Shown here: piece after piece, positions 6,008 through 7,602 of the stretch | How the letters are laid out: the number at the start of each line of letters is the position of its first letter | Numbering within the stretch: the stretch's first letter is position 1 | Assembly (NCBI GenBank): GCA_023251215.1 | Contig: JAHEZF010000070.1 | Coordinates: 1-7,602, forward strand | Direction: 5' to 3' | Length of the DNA: 7,602 nt | From: Sphingobacteriales bacterium | GTDB lineage: Bacteria; Bacteroidota; Bacteroidia; Chitinophagales; Chitinophagaceae | Notes under the pieces: generated by a model | Told to the model about the DNA's origin: nothing | Databases searched by the model: none | What the model saw: the letters and a program-made list of their open reading frames with translations, nothing else | Made by a program: the position numbers and the translations under genes

Positions 6008-7411
6008 ATGAAAATTGCATTTCACGGAGCAGCCAGAACCGTTACCGGTTCCAAACATTTGCTGACATTAAAGAACGGAAAAAAAATTCTGTTAGACTGT
6101 GGTATGTTCCAGGGATTAGGAAAAGAAACTGATATGTTCAACCGTGATTTTGGTTTTGATTCACAACAGGTAGATGTCATGATTCTTTCTCATGCCCATA
6201 TTGATCACACCGGCCTGATACCAAAACTGGTAAAAGAAGGATTTACCGGAAACATTTTCTGTACGCCGGCCACAAAAGATCTGACAATCGTATTGCTGCA
6301 GGATTCAGCTGAGATACAGGAAGATGAAATAAAATACATTAACAAACGACGTGTGGCTGATGGATTGCCTTACCTGCGGCCATTGTACACTGTTGATGAT
6401 GCAAAAAAATGTGAAAGCCATTTTCAGCAGGTAGAATATGGGACATGGTTTGATGTAACAGATGGAGTACAGGCTATGTTTACTGATGCGGGCCATATTA
6501 TTGGCAGCGGCTGTGTGCATTTGAAAATTTCTGAAGAGGGAAAAGAGACCCGGCTTACTTTCAGCGGCGATGTGGGCCGCTACCGGGATGCAATTTTAAA
6601 ATCGCCGGAGGTATTTCCGAAGGCCGACTATATAATTGTTGAGTCAACTTATGGAAACAGCCTGCACGATGAGAATATAACCACATCGGATATCCTGCTT
6701 AGCTGGATACAAAAAGCCTGCATGCAAAAAAAGGGGAAATTGATCATGCCTGCTTTTAGTGTGGGCCGTACGCAGGAATTGCTCTATGCATTTAACCAGT
6801 TGGAGGTAGAAAACCGGCTTCCCGACCTGGATTATTATGTTGACAGCCCTTTAAGTATTGAAGCAACAGATGTAGTGAAACGTTATCCGCAGTATTTTAA
6901 TAAAACAATTCAGAAAATAATGCAGACGGATAAGGATCCTTTTTCTTTTAAAGGATTGAAGTTTATTAAAACGGTGGCGCAGTCCAAATTTCTCAACTTT
7001 CAAAACGGGCCAATGGTCATTATATCTGCCAGTGGCATGGCCGATGCCGGAAGAGTAAAACATCATATCAGCAATAATGTTGAAAACAGCCGCAACACTA
7101 TTTTGCTGACAGGCTACTGCGAGCCACATTCATTGGGCGGAAGATTACTGGCAGGGGATAAGGAAGTTAATATCTATGGAGTAGAGCACCAGGTAAATGC
7201 AGAGATAGGAGCAATCCGCAGTATGAGTGCCCATGGCGATTATGAAGATCTTTGTCAGTGGCTGGCCTGCCAGGATCCCAATCAGGTAAAAAAACTTTTC
7301 CTGGTACATGGTGAATATAATGTACAACTTGATTTCAAACAGAGGTTAATAAAGAAAGGATTCACCGACATCGAAATCCCTGAACGGCATTATGAAATTG
7401 GATTAACCTGA
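6008..7411 (+). CDS. Beta-CASP metallo-beta-lactamase-fold nuclease
   Basis: 467 residues from ATG 6008. The frame opens further up to a GTG at 5966, but that would place the hairpin and the AGGAGG inside the gene, and the conserved protein begins MKIAFHGAARTVTGS. Metal-binding motifs, in this numbering: HAHIDH (62-67), His163 in AGHIIGS, Asp188 in SGDVG. The beta-CASP part follows with ESTYG (212-216), PAFSVGRTQE (248-257) and IISASGM (338-344). The C-terminal RMMBL part has SAHGD with His409 and LVHGE with His434. All expected zinc ligands are present. The architecture matches the CPSF73/TTHA0252-type RNA-processing exo/endonucleases, cytoplasmic, two zinc ions. No KH domain is visible and the length is normal, so it looks intact. 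It lies 70 bases after the DUF4442 gene, possibly in the same transcript. RNA substrate is inferred from the family; DNA activity is a less likely alternative. Confidence 0.92.
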   Translation: MKIAFHGAARTVTGSKHLLTLKNGKKILLDCGMFQGLGKETDMFNRDFGFDSQQVDVMILSHAHIDHTGLIPKLVKEGFTGNIFCTPATKDLTIVLLQDSAEIQEDEIKYINKRRVADGLPYLRPLYTVDDAKKCESHFQQVEYGTWFDVTDGVQAMFTDAGHIIGSGCVHLKISEEGKETRLTFSGDVGRYRDAILKSPEVFPKADYIIVESTYGNSLHDENITTSDILLSWIQKACMQKKGKLIMPAFSVGRTQELLYAFNQLEVENRLPDLDYYVDSPLSIEATDVVKRYPQYFNKTIQKIMQTDKDPFSFKGLKFIKTVAQSKFLNFQNGPMVIISASGMADAGRVKHHISNNVENSRNTILLTGYCEPHSLGGRLLAGDKEVNIYGVEHQVNAEIGAIRSMSAHGDYEDLCQWLACQDPNQVKKLFLVHGEYNVQLDFKQRLIKKGFTDIEIPERHYEIGLT

Positions 7412-7470
7412 TCCATTCTGACAAGCCTGAGACAATTACATTTTTTTTCACAACTTATTAGTAAACCCGG

Positions 7471-7504
7471 TACCGTTTTTACCGTTTATAGTTTGATAAT
7501 AAAC
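7471..7504. promoter_or_regulatory. Direct and inverted repeats upstream of lipoprotein gene
   Basis: TACCGTTT occurs twice, at 7471-7478 and 7480-7487, one base apart. The first copy overlaps the palindrome CGGTACCG (7468-7475). Downstream, GTTTAT (7484-7489) and ATAAAC (7499-7504) form an inverted repeat with a 9-base spacer that includes TTTG. This lies 28 bases before the next ATG, so a promoter or operator is plausible, but a full TTG / TAnnTTTG promoter is not present. Confidence 0.3.
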
Positions 7505-7531
7505 TTGTTTAAAAACATAAAACAGAATGTT

Positions 7532-7602
7532 ATGAAAAGAAACCCAAAATGGCTGAGTGGTTGTGTGGTATCGGTCTTTTTGTTAGCAAGTTGTGCTTCA
7601 AC
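7532..7602 (+). CDS. Lipoprotein, N-terminal 23 codons only
   Basis: The frame starts at ATG 7532 and is open to the window end, reading MKRNPKWLSGCVVSVFLLAS then CAS. Basic residues, a hydrophobic stretch and the lipobox LLASC with Cys21 as the lipidated residue indicate a lipoprotein signal peptide. The mature domain lies outside the window, so no function can be given. The gene has its own 120-bp upstream region with repeats, suggesting it is transcribed separately from the nuclease gene. Confidence 0.7.
   Translation, partial: MKRNPKWLSGCVVSVFLLASCAS

Noticed and set aside
6305..7327. Minus-strand open frames within the nuclease gene
   Set aside because: Shadows of a gene with all catalytic motifs intact; no domain evidence on the minus strand.
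7412..7448. Terminator after the nuclease gene, suggested by the T8 run at 7441-7448
   Set aside because: No stable stem precedes the T-run; only three-base pairings were found.

Overview
The window reads as ordinary chromosomal DNA of a member of the Bacteroidota, most likely a Chitinophagaceae-like bacterium. The evidence is a secreted protein with a C-terminal type IX secretion (T9SS) sorting domain, signal peptides ending in the FSQ/FGQ style, mostly weak Shine-Dalgarno (SD) sites and AT-rich intergenic DNA. The assignment is inferred from protein style, not from a marker gene.

Layout, left to right. (1) The 3' part of lysA (diaminopimelate decarboxylase, lysine biosynthesis), cut by the window's left edge. 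(2) A 247-bp gap holding three consecutive palindromes (1013-1088), a short GC-rich tail, and then a diverged second copy of the last 13 lysA codons with its own stop. (3) A large secreted T9SS-sorted protein with a predicted beta-rich ectodomain. (4) Convergent to it, on the minus strand, an exported cysteine-free protein resembling DUF6263. (5) A divergent intergenic region with two adjacent palindromes. (6) A plus-strand run of an exported thioredoxin-fold protein, a DUF4442 hot-dog (thioesterase-like) protein starting on the base after the previous stop codon, and a beta-CASP metallo-beta-lactamase-fold nuclease whose SD region can pair with an upstream CU-rich stretch. (7) The first 23 codons of a lipoprotein, preceded by short direct and inverted repeats.

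The genes do not form one obvious pathway. Genes 4948-5937 look like a transcriptional unit. The nuclease may be read through from it or have its own control. I see no phage, transposase, CRISPR, tRNA, rRNA or defence-island signature. The most unusual structure is the lysA 3' end: a palindromic repeat element bracketed by two copies of the lysA C-terminal coding sequence that differ mainly at synonymous sites. That pattern suggests insertion or recombination at the gene end rather than a simple recent duplication.
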